64,000 nucleotides of DNA from Ideonella oryzae. GTDB lineage: Bacteria; Pseudomonadota; Gammaproteobacteria; Burkholderiales; Burkholderiaceae_C. Both the position numbers and the translations under genes were made by a program. The stretch is taken from NCBI RefSeq assembly GCF_024055665.1, contig NZ_JAMXMC010000010.1, forward strand, positions 62,001-126,000, in the 5' to 3' direction. Numbering within the stretch: the first letter of the stretch is position 1; every line of letters starts with the position of its first letter. The notes under the pieces were generated by a model. That model saw only the letters and a list, made by a program, of their open reading frames with translations, did no database searches and had not been told where the DNA came from. Positions 8,266 through 16,272 of the stretch are shown one piece after another.

Positions 8266-8589
8266 ATGGAAACGACCCAGATCCTCGCCGAAATTCGCGA
8301 AGCCAACCTGTCCTACATGATGCTGGCGCAAAGCCTGATCCGCGCCGACCGCGAACAAGCCCTGTTCCGCCTGGGCATCTCCGAAGAGACCGCCAACCTG
8401 ATCAACGCCCTGACCCCGGCCCAGATGATGAAGATCGCCACCAGCAACACGCTGCTGTGCCGCTTCCGCATGGACGACGACCTGGTCTGGGGCCTGCTGA
8501 CCAACCACGGCAAGTCTTCGGCCAACGACAGCGTCAGCCGCCTGCACGCCTCCATCCTGATGGCCGGCCGCCACCAGGAAGCCGCCTGA
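8266..8589 (+). CDS. flhD: Flagellar transcriptional activator FlhD
   Basis: The 107-residue protein starts at ATG 8266 (METTQILAEIRE), chosen because CAGGAG sits 7 bases upstream and the start matches the family; an in-frame start at 8203 would add an unrelated extension. FlhD pairs with FlhC as FlhD4C2, the master activator of class II flagellar promoters. The family blocks LSYMMLAQSLIRAD and the NTLLCRFR segment are present. It forms an operon with flhC 48 bases downstream. Its region carries the inverted repeats described at 8073-8141. Confidence 0.95.
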   Translation: METTQILAEIREANLSYMMLAQSLIRADREQALFRLGISEETANLINALTPAQMMKIATSNTLLCRFRMDDDLVWGLLTNHGKSSANDSVSRLHASILMAGRHQEAA

Positions 8590-8637
8590 TCCCAGGCCGC
8601 ACCCCATACCGATAAAGACCAGGACGGAGAACACACC

Positions 8638-9216
8638 ATGGCCCGCACCAAGAGCATCCTCACCGAAGCCAGGCAGATCGAACGTGCCGTCACCCTGATC
8701 CACCTGGGCGCCCGCCTGCAGGTGCTGGAGTCGGAGACCGATCTGTCGTACGAGCGCCTGCTGCGCCTGTACAAGGAAGTGTCGGGCAAGAGCCCGTCCA
8801 AGGGCCAGCTGCCGTTCTCCACCGACTGGTTCATGACCTGGCAGCCCAACATCCACGCCAGCCTGTTCCTGAACATCCACGAATACCTGAACAAGACCTC
8901 CGAAATGGAGGACATCGACGCGGTGATCAAGGCCTACCAGCTGTACCTGGAGCAGACCGCTGCCCAGGGCCTGGAGCCCCTGCTGTCGGTGACCCGCGCC
9001 TGGCGCCTGGTCAAGTTCGTGGACAACGGCATGCTGACCATGACCAAGTGCACCCACTGTGGTGGTCACTATGTCACCCACCCGCACGAGATCGCACGCC
9101 ATTACGTGTGCGGCCTGTGCAACCCGCCGGCCCGCGCCGGCAAGGGCCGCCAGGCCGGCGCCCTGCAGATGCCCAGCGCTGCCGAGCGCGACGCCTGCAC
9201 GGTCGACGCCCACTGA
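8638..9216 (+). CDS. flhC: Flagellar transcriptional activator FlhC
   Basis: A 192-residue partner of FlhD that provides most of the DNA contacts of the FlhD4C2 complex. The structural zinc site is intact: Cys138 and Cys141 (KCTHCGG), then Cys158 and Cys161 (YVCGLC). The sequence SLFLNIHEYL and the DWFMTWQPNIHAS region are typical of the family. The start has GGACGGAG upstream. The length is the same as E. coli FlhC (192), with an Ala/Arg-rich tail. The flhDC unit is followed by the candidate small RNA rather than running directly into motA. Confidence 0.95.
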   Translation: MARTKSILTEARQIERAVTLIHLGARLQVLESETDLSYERLLRLYKEVSGKSPSKGQLPFSTDWFMTWQPNIHASLFLNIHEYLNKTSEMEDIDAVIKAYQLYLEQTAAQGLEPLLSVTRAWRLVKFVDNGMLTMTKCTHCGGHYVTHPHEIARHYVCGLCNPPARAGKGRQAGALQMPSAAERDACTVDAH

Positions 9217-9243
9217 TTCCCCACGGATCCCTCCGCGTCTGGC

Positions 9244-9270
9244 TCAAGTTCGCCCGGCTTCGGGCGATAA
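9244..9270 (+). promoter_or_regulatory. Sigma-28 (FliA) promoter for a short transcript
   Basis: TCAA at 9244-9247, a 15-base spacer and GGCGATAA at 9263-9270. The FliA consensus is TAAA-N15-GCCGATAA, so the -10 has one mismatch. Start of transcription is expected near 9276-9278. It lies only about 60 bases before a strong terminator stem, so it cannot normally serve motA. Confidence 0.65.
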
Positions 9271-9276
9271 CAAGTC

Positions 9277-9357
9277 AGAAGCAGTTTTCATGCAGCTTCC
9301 TCCTCCTGGCACAGCAGTCGTGTGCCTTGCGGCGGGCCCCTAGGGGCCCGCTTTTTT
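9277..9357 (+). ncRNA. Candidate sigma-28-dependent small RNA between flhC and motA
   Basis: About 80 bases between a FliA-type promoter and an intrinsic terminator with no good coding frame. It can fold into GAAGC/GCTTC (9278-9282 with 9295-9299), a GGCACA/TGTGCC hairpin (9308-9313 with 9321-9326) and the terminator stem. Between the first two lies CTTCCTCCTCCT (9296-9307), a pyrimidine-rich stretch complementary to Shine-Dalgarno sequences, a common seed type in base-pairing sRNAs. E. coli has sigma-28-dependent sRNAs in its flagellar regulon, so such a gene would fit the biology. Exact ends are estimates. Confidence 0.55.
9332..9357 (+). terminator. Strong intrinsic terminator after flhC / the candidate sRNA
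   Basis: GCGGGCCCC at 9332-9340 pairs perfectly with GGGGCCCGC at 9343-9351, followed by six T at 9352-9357. It is the cleanest rho-independent terminator in the window and separates flhDC from motAB. Confidence 0.85.
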
Positions 9358-9399
9358 CTTGGTCGCGCAGCACCCCGCTTTTCCGGCTTTCCAAAAACC

Positions 9400-9426
9400 T
9401 CAAGGCGGCGATGCTCTCTCCGATAT
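9400..9426 (+). promoter_or_regulatory. Sigma-28 (FliA) promoter of motAB-cheYZ
   Basis: TCAA at 9400-9403, a 15-base spacer and TCCGATAT at 9419-9426, matching CCGATA of the FliA -10. It lies after the terminator at 9332-9357 and about 50 bases before motA, so it should drive the motA-motB-cheY-cheZ unit as a class III operon. Confidence 0.65.
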
Positions 9427-9478
9427 GAGGTGAAAGGCGCGCACAAGCGCCGCTCACACCAACCCGGACCGCCACACC

Positions 9479-10336
9479 ATGTTCGTCATCGTCGGCTGGC
9501 TTTTAGCACTTGCATGCGTCTTCGGCGTGTTCATCGCGCACGGCGGGAACATCGAGGTGATCCTGCACGCCCTGCCCTTCGAGATGATCACCATCTTCGG
9601 GGCGGCCCTGGGCGCCTTCCTGGCCACCAACCAGATGAAGGTGATCAAGTCCACCCTGAAGGGTCTGGGCGCCTGCTTCAAGGGCAGCAAGTACTCCAAG
9701 GCCCGCGCCATGGAGCTTCTGGCCCTGCTCTACGAGATCCTGCAGAAGGCCCGCAAGGAGGGCCTGATGTCCATTGAAAAGGACGTCGAGGATCCGCACA
9801 GCTCGCCGCTGTTCCAGAAATTCCCCATCGTGGGCGGCGACCACCACGTGACCGAGTTCATCACCGACTACCTGCGGATGATGGTCTCGGGCAACCTGAA
9901 CGCCCACGAGATCGAGTCCCTGATGGACACCGAACTCGAGACCCACCATCACGAGGCCTATGCCCCGGTGGCCGCCCTGGCCCGACTGGCCGGCGCCCTG
10001 CCCGCCTTCGGTATCGTGGCCGCGGTGCTGGGCGTGGTGAACACCATGGGCTCGGTGGGCCAGCCCCCGGCGGTGCTGGGCGGCATGATCGGTTCGGCCC
10101 TGGTCGGCACCTTCCTGGGCATCTTCCTGGCTTACGGCTTTGCCGAGCCGCTGGCCGGCCTGCTGGAACAGAAGATCGACGAGGACGGCAAGGAGCTGCA
10201 GTGCATCAAGACCACACTGCTGGCCTCCATGCAGGGCTACGCCCCGCAGACCGCCATCGAATTCGGTCGCAAGGTGCTGTACTCGACCGAGCGCCCCACC
10301 TTCGGTGAGCTGGAAAGCCACGTGAAGAAGAAGTAA
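9479..10336 (+). CDS. motA: Flagellar motor stator protein MotA
   Basis: A 285-residue inner-membrane protein forming, with MotB, the proton-conducting stator. Four hydrophobic segments are visible (about 1-20, 33-52, 167-190, 200-220). Arg92 and Glu100 in the cytoplasmic loop (ARKEGLMSIE) match the residues that contact FliG, and Pro175 in ALPAFGIV matches the conserved proline of transmembrane segment 3. The length is normal. It starts the motA-motB-cheY-cheZ unit, 14 bases before motB, behind its own FliA-type promoter. Confidence 0.95.
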   Translation: MFVIVGWLLALACVFGVFIAHGGNIEVILHALPFEMITIFGAALGAFLATNQMKVIKSTLKGLGACFKGSKYSKARAMELLALLYEILQKARKEGLMSIEKDVEDPHSSPLFQKFPIVGGDHHVTEFITDYLRMMVSGNLNAHEIESLMDTELETHHHEAYAPVAALARLAGALPAFGIVAAVLGVVNTMGSVGQPPAVLGGMIGSALVGTFLGIFLAYGFAEPLAGLLEQKIDEDGKELQCIKTTLLASMQGYAPQTAIEFGRKVLYSTERPTFGELESHVKKK

Positions 10337-10350
10337 GCCAAGGACAGGCC

Positions 10351-11298
10351 ATGGCCGGCGACGCGAAAAAGCTCCAGCCCATCATCGTCAAGCGGATCAA
10401 GAAGGGCGGCCACGGTGCCCACGGTGGCGCCTGGAAGATCGCGTACGCCGACTTCGTGACGGCGATGATGGCCTTCTTCCTGCTGATGTGGCTGCTGGGC
10501 TCCACCACCGAGGGGGACCGCAAGGGCCTGCAGGACTACTTCAACTCCCCGTTGAAGGTGGCCATGGGCGGCGGCTCCGGCTCGGGCGACTCCTCCTCCA
10601 TCATCAAGGGCGGGGGCGAAGACCTCACCCGCACGGCCGGCCAGGTCAAGCGCGGCGCGGTGGAAGCTCCCAAGCGCACCTTCAATCTGCAGGCCCTCAA
10701 GGCCGAGCAGGCCCGGGCCGAAGCGGCCAAGCTGATGGAACTGCAGAACAACCTGCAGGAGCGCATTGCCGCCAGCGAGAAGTTCAAGGCCCTGAGCTCC
10801 CAGCTCAAGCTGGACATGACCCGTGACGGATTGCGCATCCAGATCGTCGACGCCCAGAACCGGCCCATGTTCGACTCCGGCAGCGCGGTGGTCAAACCGT
10901 ACATGCGCGATCTGCTCCGGTCCATTGGCGAGGTGCTGGCCGGCGTGCCCAACCTGCTGACGCTGGAGGGACACACCGACGCCACCCCCTTCTCCGGCAA
11001 TGGGCTGGGGTACAGCAACTGGGAGCTCTCCGCGGACCGGGCCAATGCCTCCCGGCGCGAGCTGATCGCCGGTGGCCTGGGCGAAAACCGCATCCTGCGG
11101 GTGCAGGGGCTGGCCTCCAGCCAGCTGTTCAACCCCAAGGACCCACATGACCCGTCCAACCGCCGCATCTCGATCATCGTGATGAACCGCGAGGCCGAGG
11201 ACCGCGTCTTCAAGACCGCCCCCGAGCCGGACAACGCTGCTTCCGATTCCGCCACCGAGGACACAAAGGCCTCAACTCCGTCGCCAATCGACCGATAA
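10351..11298 (+). CDS. motB: Flagellar motor stator protein MotB
   Basis: A 315-residue protein that anchors the stator to peptidoglycan. One N-terminal membrane helix ([18 protein letters not shown]) carries the proton-binding Asp34. It is followed by a plug/linker with a Gly/Ser-rich stretch ([11 protein letters not shown]) and a C-terminal OmpA-like domain ([33 protein letters not shown]). The SD AAGGAC precedes ATG 10351. The acidic Ser/Thr tail is variable. The motB stop is 26 bases before cheY. Confidence 0.95.
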   Translation: MAGDAKKLQPIIVKRIKKGGHGAHGGAWKIAYADFVTAMMAFFLLMWLLGSTTEGDRKGLQDYFNSPLKVAMGGGSGSGDSSSIIKGGGEDLTRTAGQVKRGAVEAPKRTFNLQALKAEQARAEAAKLMELQNNLQERIAASEKFKALSSQLKLDMTRDGLRIQIVDAQNRPMFDSGSAVVKPYMRDLLRSIGEVLAGVPNLLTLEGHTDATPFSGNGLGYSNWELSADRANASRRELIAGGLGENRILRVQGLASSQLFNPKDPHDPSNRRISIIVMNREAEDRVFKTAPEPDNAASDSATEDTKASTPSPIDR

Positions 11299-11324
11299 GC
11301 TCTCAAGACCGCAAGAGGACTGAC

Positions 11325-11723
11325 ATGAGCAACCCCACCGATCTCAAATTCCTTGTCGTTGACGACTTCTCCACGATGCGACGCATCGTGCGAGGCCTGC
11401 TCAAGGAAATGGGCTGCAACAACGTCGAAGAGGCCGAGGATGGCCAGGTCGCCCTGAGCATGCTCAAGGGCACCAAGTTCGACTTCGTGGTCAGCGACAT
11501 CAACATGCCGAACATGAACGGCTTCGACCTGCTCAAGGCCATCAAGGCCGACGACAGCCTCAAGCACCTGCCGGTGCTGATGGTCACGGCCGAGGCCCGC
11601 AAGGAAGACATCGTGCTGGCAGCCCAGAGCGGCGCGGCCGGCTACATCGTCAAGCCCTTCACCAAGGCCACGCTGGAAGAAAAAGTCCAGAAGATCATGC
11701 AGAAGCTGGCGGCCACCGCCTGA
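11325..11723 (+). CDS. cheY: Chemotaxis response regulator CheY (copy 1)
   Basis: A 132-residue single receiver domain. Asp13/Asp14 bind Mg2+, Asp58 in [12 protein letters not shown] is the phosphorylation site, the Thr of MVTAEA and the Lys of YIVKPF complete the switch. This copy resembles E. coli CheY closely ([15 protein letters not shown]). Phospho-CheY binds FliM and reverses rotation. It directly precedes cheZ, its expected phosphatase, and follows motB in the same unit. A second CheY is encoded at 16273. Confidence 0.95.
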   Translation: MSNPTDLKFLVVDDFSTMRRIVRGLLKEMGCNNVEEAEDGQVALSMLKGTKFDFVVSDINMPNMNGFDLLKAIKADDSLKHLPVLMVTAEARKEDIVLAAQSGAAGYIVKPFTKATLEEKVQKIMQKLAATA

Positions 11724-11756
11724 TCCCCTGCTCCACAGCCTACGAGGGAGACTGTC

Positions 11757-12389
11757 ATGAAAATGGAAGATCTGGCGAGCCTGACACCCACCGAGCCGTT
11801 GACGGTGTCGCCTGAAGTGTTTCAGCAACTGGGCAGCATCACCCGCCTGCTGCACGACACCATGCAACAACTGGGTGTGATGCCCAAGCTGCAGCACGCC
11901 GCCGATGGCCTGCCCGATGCGCGCAGCCGCCTGCACTACATCGCCACCAAGACGGCCGACGCCGCCAACAAGGTGCTGAATTCGGTGGACCAGGCCAAGG
12001 CTGAGCACGCCCACATCATCGAATCCACCCGCGCCCTGGCCCAGACCCTGGTGACCGATCCGGTGCGCGCGGTCGCCTCCGGCGCGGTGCTGAACTTCGT
12101 CAAGGAGGTCGAAGACTCGACCTCCCGCATCGATGACCACCTCACCGACATCATGATGGCCCAGGACTTCCACGACCTGACCGGCCAGGTGGTGGCCAAG
12201 GTGGTGACGCTGGCCAACGACCTGGAAGACAGCCTGATCAAGCTGCTGGTGCAGGTGGTGCCGCCCGAACAGCGCGACAAGGTCGAAGGCAACGTGCTGC
12301 ATGGCCCGGTGGTCAACCCCGAAGGCCGCACCGATGTGGTGACCAACCAGGGCGAGGTGGACGACCTCCTCGCCAGCCTGGGCTTCTGA
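11757..12389 (+). CDS. cheZ: CheY-P phosphatase CheZ
   Basis: A 210-residue, mostly helical protein that dephosphorylates CheY-P. The catalytic D-x-x-x-Q is present as Asp140-Gln144 within AQDFHDLTGQV, and the C-terminal CheY-binding peptide ends VDDLLASLGF, much like E. coli CheZ. SD AGGGAGA lies before ATG 11757. It is the last clear chemotaxis gene of the motA-led unit; a weak hairpin follows at 12396-12417. Confidence 0.95.
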   Translation: MKMEDLASLTPTEPLTVSPEVFQQLGSITRLLHDTMQQLGVMPKLQHAADGLPDARSRLHYIATKTADAANKVLNSVDQAKAEHAHIIESTRALAQTLVTDPVRAVASGAVLNFVKEVEDSTSRIDDHLTDIMMAQDFHDLTGQVVAKVVTLANDLEDSLIKLLVQVVPPEQRDKVEGNVLHGPVVNPEGRTDVVTNQGEVDDLLASLGF

Positions 12390-12395
12390 CCGGCA

Positions 12396-12417
12396 ACACG
12401 GGCCCCAGGGTCCGTGT
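12396..12417 (+). terminator. Weak hairpin after cheZ
   Basis: ACACGGGCCC (12396-12405) can pair with GGGTCCGTGT (12408-12417) with one G-U pair. There is no T-run, so termination may be partial and the next gene could still be read through from cheZ. Confidence 0.35.
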
Positions 12418-12450
12418 GCTTCGACATTCCGATCACCGCCGAGGTGCCCG

Positions 12451-12825
12451 ATGACGGAGTCTCTTTCGATTCAAGCCCCCCCCGAGGCGCTGCCCCCCGA
12501 ACTCTGCTGGCTCGCCCCGGACCGGCCGCCCCGGCCCGCCGAAGCCCTGGAGCGCATCCGGCAGCTGTGCGAACTGGCCGGTGCCGATCTGCACCGCGCC
12601 ATGCTGCTGGTGCTGGCCACGCACCAGGCAGTGCCCCGCGAGATCCTGGCCTCGGCCCTCAAGCAGTTCCGCCGCGATCTGGACGCCCTGACCCGCGAGG
12701 ATGTCACCGGCCTGCTCAATGCGCTGTGGAACGGCGGCCATCAGGGCTTCCAGTCGGTGCTGCGCACCCGCAAGGGCGGCGAGCGCAAGCCGGCCAACCT
12801 CGGCTGGCTCAAGACCGACGACTGA
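12451..12825 (+). CDS. Small protein of unknown function downstream of cheZ
   Basis: A 124-residue soluble protein that I do not recognise. It starts at ATG 12451 after GAGGTGCC, 61 bases past cheZ. It is Pro-rich at the start, mostly helical in the middle (about residues 35-90), and ends with a basic stretch (RTRKGGERKPANLGWLKTDD). It has no signal peptide and no membrane helix. Codon use matches its neighbours, and the position suggests co-expression with the motility genes. A link to chemotaxis is inference only. Confidence 0.6.
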   Translation: MTESLSIQAPPEALPPELCWLAPDRPPRPAEALERIRQLCELAGADLHRAMLLVLATHQAVPREILASALKQFRRDLDALTREDVTGLLNALWNGGHQGFQSVLRTRKGGERKPANLGWLKTDD

Positions 12826-12904
12826 GCCCGACACCGTTCGGGCCTGGGAATGCGGGGCGAACACCCCGCTGCTCCGCTGCTGCGCCGCCGGGCCCCGGGT
12901 CACA

Positions 12905-13633
12905 ATGGCCCGCATGGTCTGGCCCCTTCCCGCCCTTCTGACCTGGTTGACCGCCTGGGCGCTGCTGCTGGCACTGCGCGCTGTCGGCCTGCCGCCCGCC
13001 ATCGCCTTCGTGCTGGTGACGCTGGCCACCGCCTGGCCGGCCTGGCGCCTGAGCCACCGCTGGCGCCGCCTGATCGTGCTGGCCGGCTTTCCCCTGTCCT
13101 TTCTCGCCCTGGTGCAAGGCGGCCTGCCGGCCTGGGCCTGGCTGGCCCCGCTGGCCTTGCTGCTGCTGCTCTACCCGCTGCGCAGCTGGCGCGATGCACC
13201 GCTGTTTCCCACCCCGGCCCGGGCGCTGGACGGCCTGGCCACCGCCGCCCCGCTGCCCGCGGGCGCGCGGGTGCTGGAGGCGGGCTGCGGCCTGGGCCAC
13301 GGCCTGCGCGCCCTGCACCGGGCCTATCCCGAGGTTCAACTGACCGGCCTGGAATGGAGTGCGCCACTGGCCGGACTGTGCCGGCTGCGCTGCCGCTTTG
13401 CCCAGGTGCGCCGCGGCGACATCTGGACCGAGGACTGGTCCGGCTACCAGATGGTCTACCTGTTCCAGCGGCCGGAGAGCATGCCCCGCGCGGTGGCCAA
13501 GGCCCGGCGTGAGCTGAAGCCCGGGGCCTGGCTGGTCAGCCTGGAGTTCGAGGCCACCGAACTCAGCCCCGTGGCGCGACTGGAGACGGTGGCCGGCAAG
13601 CCGGTGTGGCTTTACCGCGCGCCATGGGCCTGA
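12905..13633 (+). CDS. Membrane-anchored class I SAM-dependent methyltransferase
   Basis: From ATG 12905 (an alternative is 12914) it encodes 242 residues. The first about 90 residues hold three hydrophobic segments (from about 4-25, 29-40, and 58-88), followed by a Rossmann methyltransferase domain with motif I VLEAGCGLGHG, a GLEWSA acidic loop and a GDIWTEDWSGYQMVYLF motif IV. It therefore probably methylates a membrane-associated or lipid-linked substrate. It has no overlap with the flagellar genes and its substrate is unknown. It converges on the minus-strand response regulator. Confidence 0.65.
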   Translation: MARMVWPLPALLTWLTAWALLLALRAVGLPPAIAFVLVTLATAWPAWRLSHRWRRLIVLAGFPLSFLALVQGGLPAWAWLAPLALLLLLYPLRSWRDAPLFPTPARALDGLATAAPLPAGARVLEAGCGLGHGLRALHRAYPEVQLTGLEWSAPLAGLCRLRCRFAQVRRGDIWTEDWSGYQMVYLFQRPESMPRAVAKARRELKPGAWLVSLEFEATELSPVARLETVAGKPVWLYRAPWA

Positions 13634-13655
13634 GCCCCAGCCATCCTTCGGCGCA

Positions 13656-13706
13656 GAGAGGGCGTGGCCGGCGCCGGGCCGCTCCCAAGCGGCCACGCAC
13701 CCTCTC
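13656..13706. terminator. Long imperfect inverted repeat between convergent genes
   Basis: GAGAGGGCGTGGCCG (13656-13670) is complementary to CGGCCACGC-AC-CCTCTC (13690-13706) except for a 2-base bulge. It lies between two convergent genes and could terminate both strands, though neither side has a T-run. Confidence 0.5.
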
Positions 13707-13744
13707 GGAGGGTGGCACGGGTCTCCCCGTGCCGGGTGCCCACA

Positions 13745-14383
13745 TCACTCACCGACGAGACCGTTGCGGATGGCGTAGACGGTGAGTTCGGAGTTGTTGG
13801 CCAGGGCCAGCTTCTCGAGCACCCGGGCGCGGTAGACACTGACCGTCTTGGGCGAGAGCGTGAGCTCGGTGGCGATGTCCGACAGGCGCTTGCCGCTGGC
13901 GATCATCACCAGGGTCTGCAGTTCGCGGTCGGAGAGCTTCTCGTGCGGCGCCTCGGTCTCCTGGTCCTTGCCGATGTTCTCGGCCAGCAGCTGGGCGATT
14001 TCGGGGGTGATGTACTTGCGCCCCTGCGAGACGGTGCGCACCGCCTGCACCAGCACCGCCGGGTCGCCGCCCTTGTTCACATAGCCATGGGCGCCGGCCT
14101 TCAGGGCCCGCAGGGCGTACTGGTCCTCGGGGTACATGCTGACCACCAGCACCTTGACCGGGTTGCCCTCGTCCTTGAGCACATGCAGCACGTCCAGGCC
14201 GCTGCGGCCGGGCATGTTGATGTCCAGCACCAGCACGTCGCAGCTGTGCTGGCGCATCAGCGTGCGCAACTCGCCATAGTCGCCGGCCTCGCCGACGACC
14301 TCGATGTCGGTGGCGTCGGCCAGCGTGTCACGGATGCCGCGCCGGATCAGGGCGTGGTCGTCGCAGATGATCACACGGGTCAT
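13745..14383 (-). CDS. NarL/FixJ-type response regulator with LuxR HTH
   Basis: A 212-residue regulator: a receiver domain (Asp8/Asp9 acidic pair, Asp54 in LVLDINMPG as the phosphorylation site, Lys in YVNKGG) followed by a LuxR-type HTH from about residue 148 (LSDRELQTLVMIASGKRLSDIA). It overlaps the histidine kinase by 4 bases, so the two are a cognate pair. It sits inside the motility region but nothing shows which genes it controls. A BvgA/UvrY/NarL-like global role is possible. Confidence 0.9.
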   Translation of the reverse strand: MTRVIICDDHALIRRGIRDTLADATDIEVVGEAGDYGELRTLMRQHSCDVLVLDINMPGRSGLDVLHVLKDEGNPVKVLVVSMYPEDQYALRALKAGAHGYVNKGGDPAVLVQAVRTVSQGRKYITPEIAQLLAENIGKDQETEAPHEKLSDRELQTLVMIASGKRLSDIATELTLSPKTVSVYRARVLEKLALANNSELTVYAIRNGLVGE

Positions 14384-15546
14384 GGTTCTCCCCAGGTGGA
14401 CGGGTCATGTGCAGCATCACCCAGCGGATCCGAGTCGGATCCGTCCTCCTCCTGCACCGCAGCACCCTCGTCCAGAGGAATCGAGAGTATCAGCGTCGTC
14501 CCGGCCCGGCTACTGGACAGGTCCACCCAGCCCCCCACCGTGGAGGCCCGCTCATGCAGGCCCCGGATGCCGAAGCTGCGGGCCTTGGCCAGGTCCTCGT
14601 CGGTCAGGCCCTTGCCGTTGTCGCTCACCTCCAGCGACAGCACCCCCGCCGCCAGCGACAGGTCGATGCTGACCCGGGTGGCCTGGGCGTGCTTGTTGAT
14701 GTTGGTCAAGGCCTCCTGCGCAGCCCGGTAGGCCACCAGGGGCACGCCGGCCGGCAGCGTCACCTGGTTGTCCAGGTTGGTGCGGAACACGCAGGCCACC
14801 CCGGTGCGCCGCTCGAAGCGGTTGGCCACCCACTGCAGCGCCGCCACCAGCCCCTGCTCCAGGATGGCCGGACGCAGGTTGTGCATGATGCGCTGGCTGG
14901 CCTCCAGGGCGTGGGTCACGGTTTCCATCGCGCTGTCGATGCGCTGGCGCAACTCCGGGCTGACGCCGGGTTGGCGGGCCATCCAGGCCAGGTCGAACTT
15001 CACCGCGCTCAGGGAGCCGCCCACATCGTCGTGGATCTCGCGGGCGATCGCCGCGCGCTCCATCTCGACACTGGTCTGCAGATGCTGGGCCAGCTCGGAC
15101 ACCCGCTGGCGGGATTCGGCCAGTTCCCGGTCGGCGCGCTGCCGGGCCTTGAGGGCCTCGTAGGCATCGATGGCATGCTCGGCCGCGGGGGCCAGCCGGG
15201 CCATGTTGCCCTTCAGAAGATAGTCGCTGGCGCCGTCACGCATGGCCTGCACGGCCACGTCCTCACCGATCTCGCCGGAGACCAGGATGAAGGGCACCGG
15301 CACGCCCAGCTCGCGCACGATCTCCAGGGCCTTCAGGCCGGAGAAGCCCGGCACGTTGAAGTCCGACAGGATCAGGTCCCAGGACTGGGTCAGGGCCTCG
15401 CGGAACTCGCGCTCGGTGTCGACCCGCACGGCCTGCACGCGCAACCCTCCGCGCCCCAGATAGGCCAGCGCCAGCTCATGGTCGAGCTCGGAATCCTCCA
15501 GATGGAGCACCCGCAAAACGCGGCGAGGGGGTTCTTCGGCAGCCAT
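14380..15546 (-). CDS. Soluble hybrid histidine kinase (receiver + HisKA_3 + HATPase)
   Basis: A 388-residue protein with an N-terminal receiver domain (Asp62 in LILSDFNVPGFSG), a coiled linker at 130-165, a HisKA_3 dimerisation domain with the phospho-acceptor His172 (EIHDDVGGSLSAV), and an HATPase domain (N box EALTNINKHA, then DNGKGL). No membrane segments or periplasmic sensor are present, so it reads an internal signal or is itself controlled through the receiver domain. It is the partner of the adjacent NarL-type regulator. This receiver-first order is less usual than the classical sensor kinase. Confidence 0.85.
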   Translation of the reverse strand: MAAEEPPRRVLRVLHLEDSELDHELALAYLGRGGLRVQAVRVDTEREFREALTQSWDLILSDFNVPGFSGLKALEIVRELGVPVPFILVSGEIGEDVAVQAMRDGASDYLLKGNMARLAPAAEHAIDAYEALKARQRADRELAESRQRVSELAQHLQTSVEMERAAIAREIHDDVGGSLSAVKFDLAWMARQPGVSPELRQRIDSAMETVTHALEASQRIMHNLRPAILEQGLVAALQWVANRFERRTGVACVFRTNLDNQVTLPAGVPLVAYRAAQEALTNINKHAQATRVSIDLSLAAGVLSLEVSDNGKGLTDEDLAKARSFGIRGLHERASTVGGWVDLSSSRAGTTLILSIPLDEGAAVQEEDGSDSDPLGDAAHDPSTWGEP

Positions 15547-15627
15547 GAAGCGAAGTATCTCCCAGGGCGCAAGACCCCGAAGCAGCCCTAGGACCAGAAA
15601 TACGCCCGGAAACAGGGCGTGATTCGT

Positions 15628-15655
15628 TCAATAAATGGTGGGTTCGTGCCGAAAA
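15628..15655 (+). promoter_or_regulatory. Candidate sigma-28 (FliA) promoter of the cheZ-like/cheY2/cheA unit
   Basis: TCAA at 15628-15631 and GCCGAAAA at 15648-15655 with a 16-base spacer, one longer than consensus. It lies in the divergent gap 15547-15750. The expected 5' untranslated region of about 90 bases can form two small hairpins (GGCTGGC/GCCAGTC and GACAC/GTGTC) ahead of the SD TTGGAG. Confidence 0.5.
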
Positions 15656-15750
15656 ATCATCTGCAACTCCCCGGCAGGTTCGCGGAGGTGGCTGGCTTGC
15701 CAGTCGCCCCCTGCCGTTGGGACACACAACACGAGTGTCTTGGAGCCACG

Positions 15751-16218
15751 ATGCCAATGACGGATTCCCAAGCTGCTGCCTCTGGCGGCATGCCTCTGCC
15801 CCTGCTGGCGGCGGCCGATCTGCAGGACCACCTGATGGTGGCCAGCAACGATCTGGAACGGCTCCAGCGCCTGCTGGACGACGCCAGTGAGACGCTGTCC
15901 TCGCATTTCTATGCCGCCAGCTCGCAGCTCAACGAGACCTTGCGGCTGTTGTCCACACTGCCGGACATCGATCACGGCCTGCTGCATACCGCGATGCAGG
16001 ATCTGGCCGGTGCGATCACGTCCCTGCAGTTCCACGACATGGCCACCCAGCTGATCGCGCACACCCAGAAGCGCCTGCGCAGCTGTGCCGACCGAATTGC
16101 CCGTGATGCCATGGGCGATGACGACGAGGACGGTTCGACCATCGTCGAGGACGGCCCCGGCCGCCCCAACCCCGTGACGCAGGACGAGATGGATGCAGGT
16201 TCCATCGAACTCTTCTGA
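15751..16218 (+). CDS. CheZ-like helical protein with a DxxxQ motif
   Basis: A 155-residue acidic, helical protein from ATG 15751 (SD TTGGAG). I do not recognise it as a standard Che protein. It contains LQFHDMATQLIAH, in which Asp96-x-x-x-Gln100 matches the catalytic D-x-x-x-Q of CheZ (compare QDFHDLTGQV in the CheZ at 11757). After an acidic linker it ends DAGSIELF, comparable to the C-terminal CheY-binding tail of CheZ. It is immediately upstream of cheY2 and cheA, 54 bases before cheY2. I infer a second CheY phosphatase or CheY-binding adaptor. Similarity outside the motif is weak, so it could also be a structural Che accessory protein. Confidence 0.55.
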   Translation: MPMTDSQAAASGGMPLPLLAAADLQDHLMVASNDLERLQRLLDDASETLSSHFYAASSQLNETLRLLSTLPDIDHGLLHTAMQDLAGAITSLQFHDMATQLIAHTQKRLRSCADRIARDAMGDDDEDGSTIVEDGPGRPNPVTQDEMDAGSIELF

Positions 16219-16272
16219 CATCCACCTCGCACCCAGACCTCCCCATTCAGAACAGCCCCCCGGAGAACTGCC

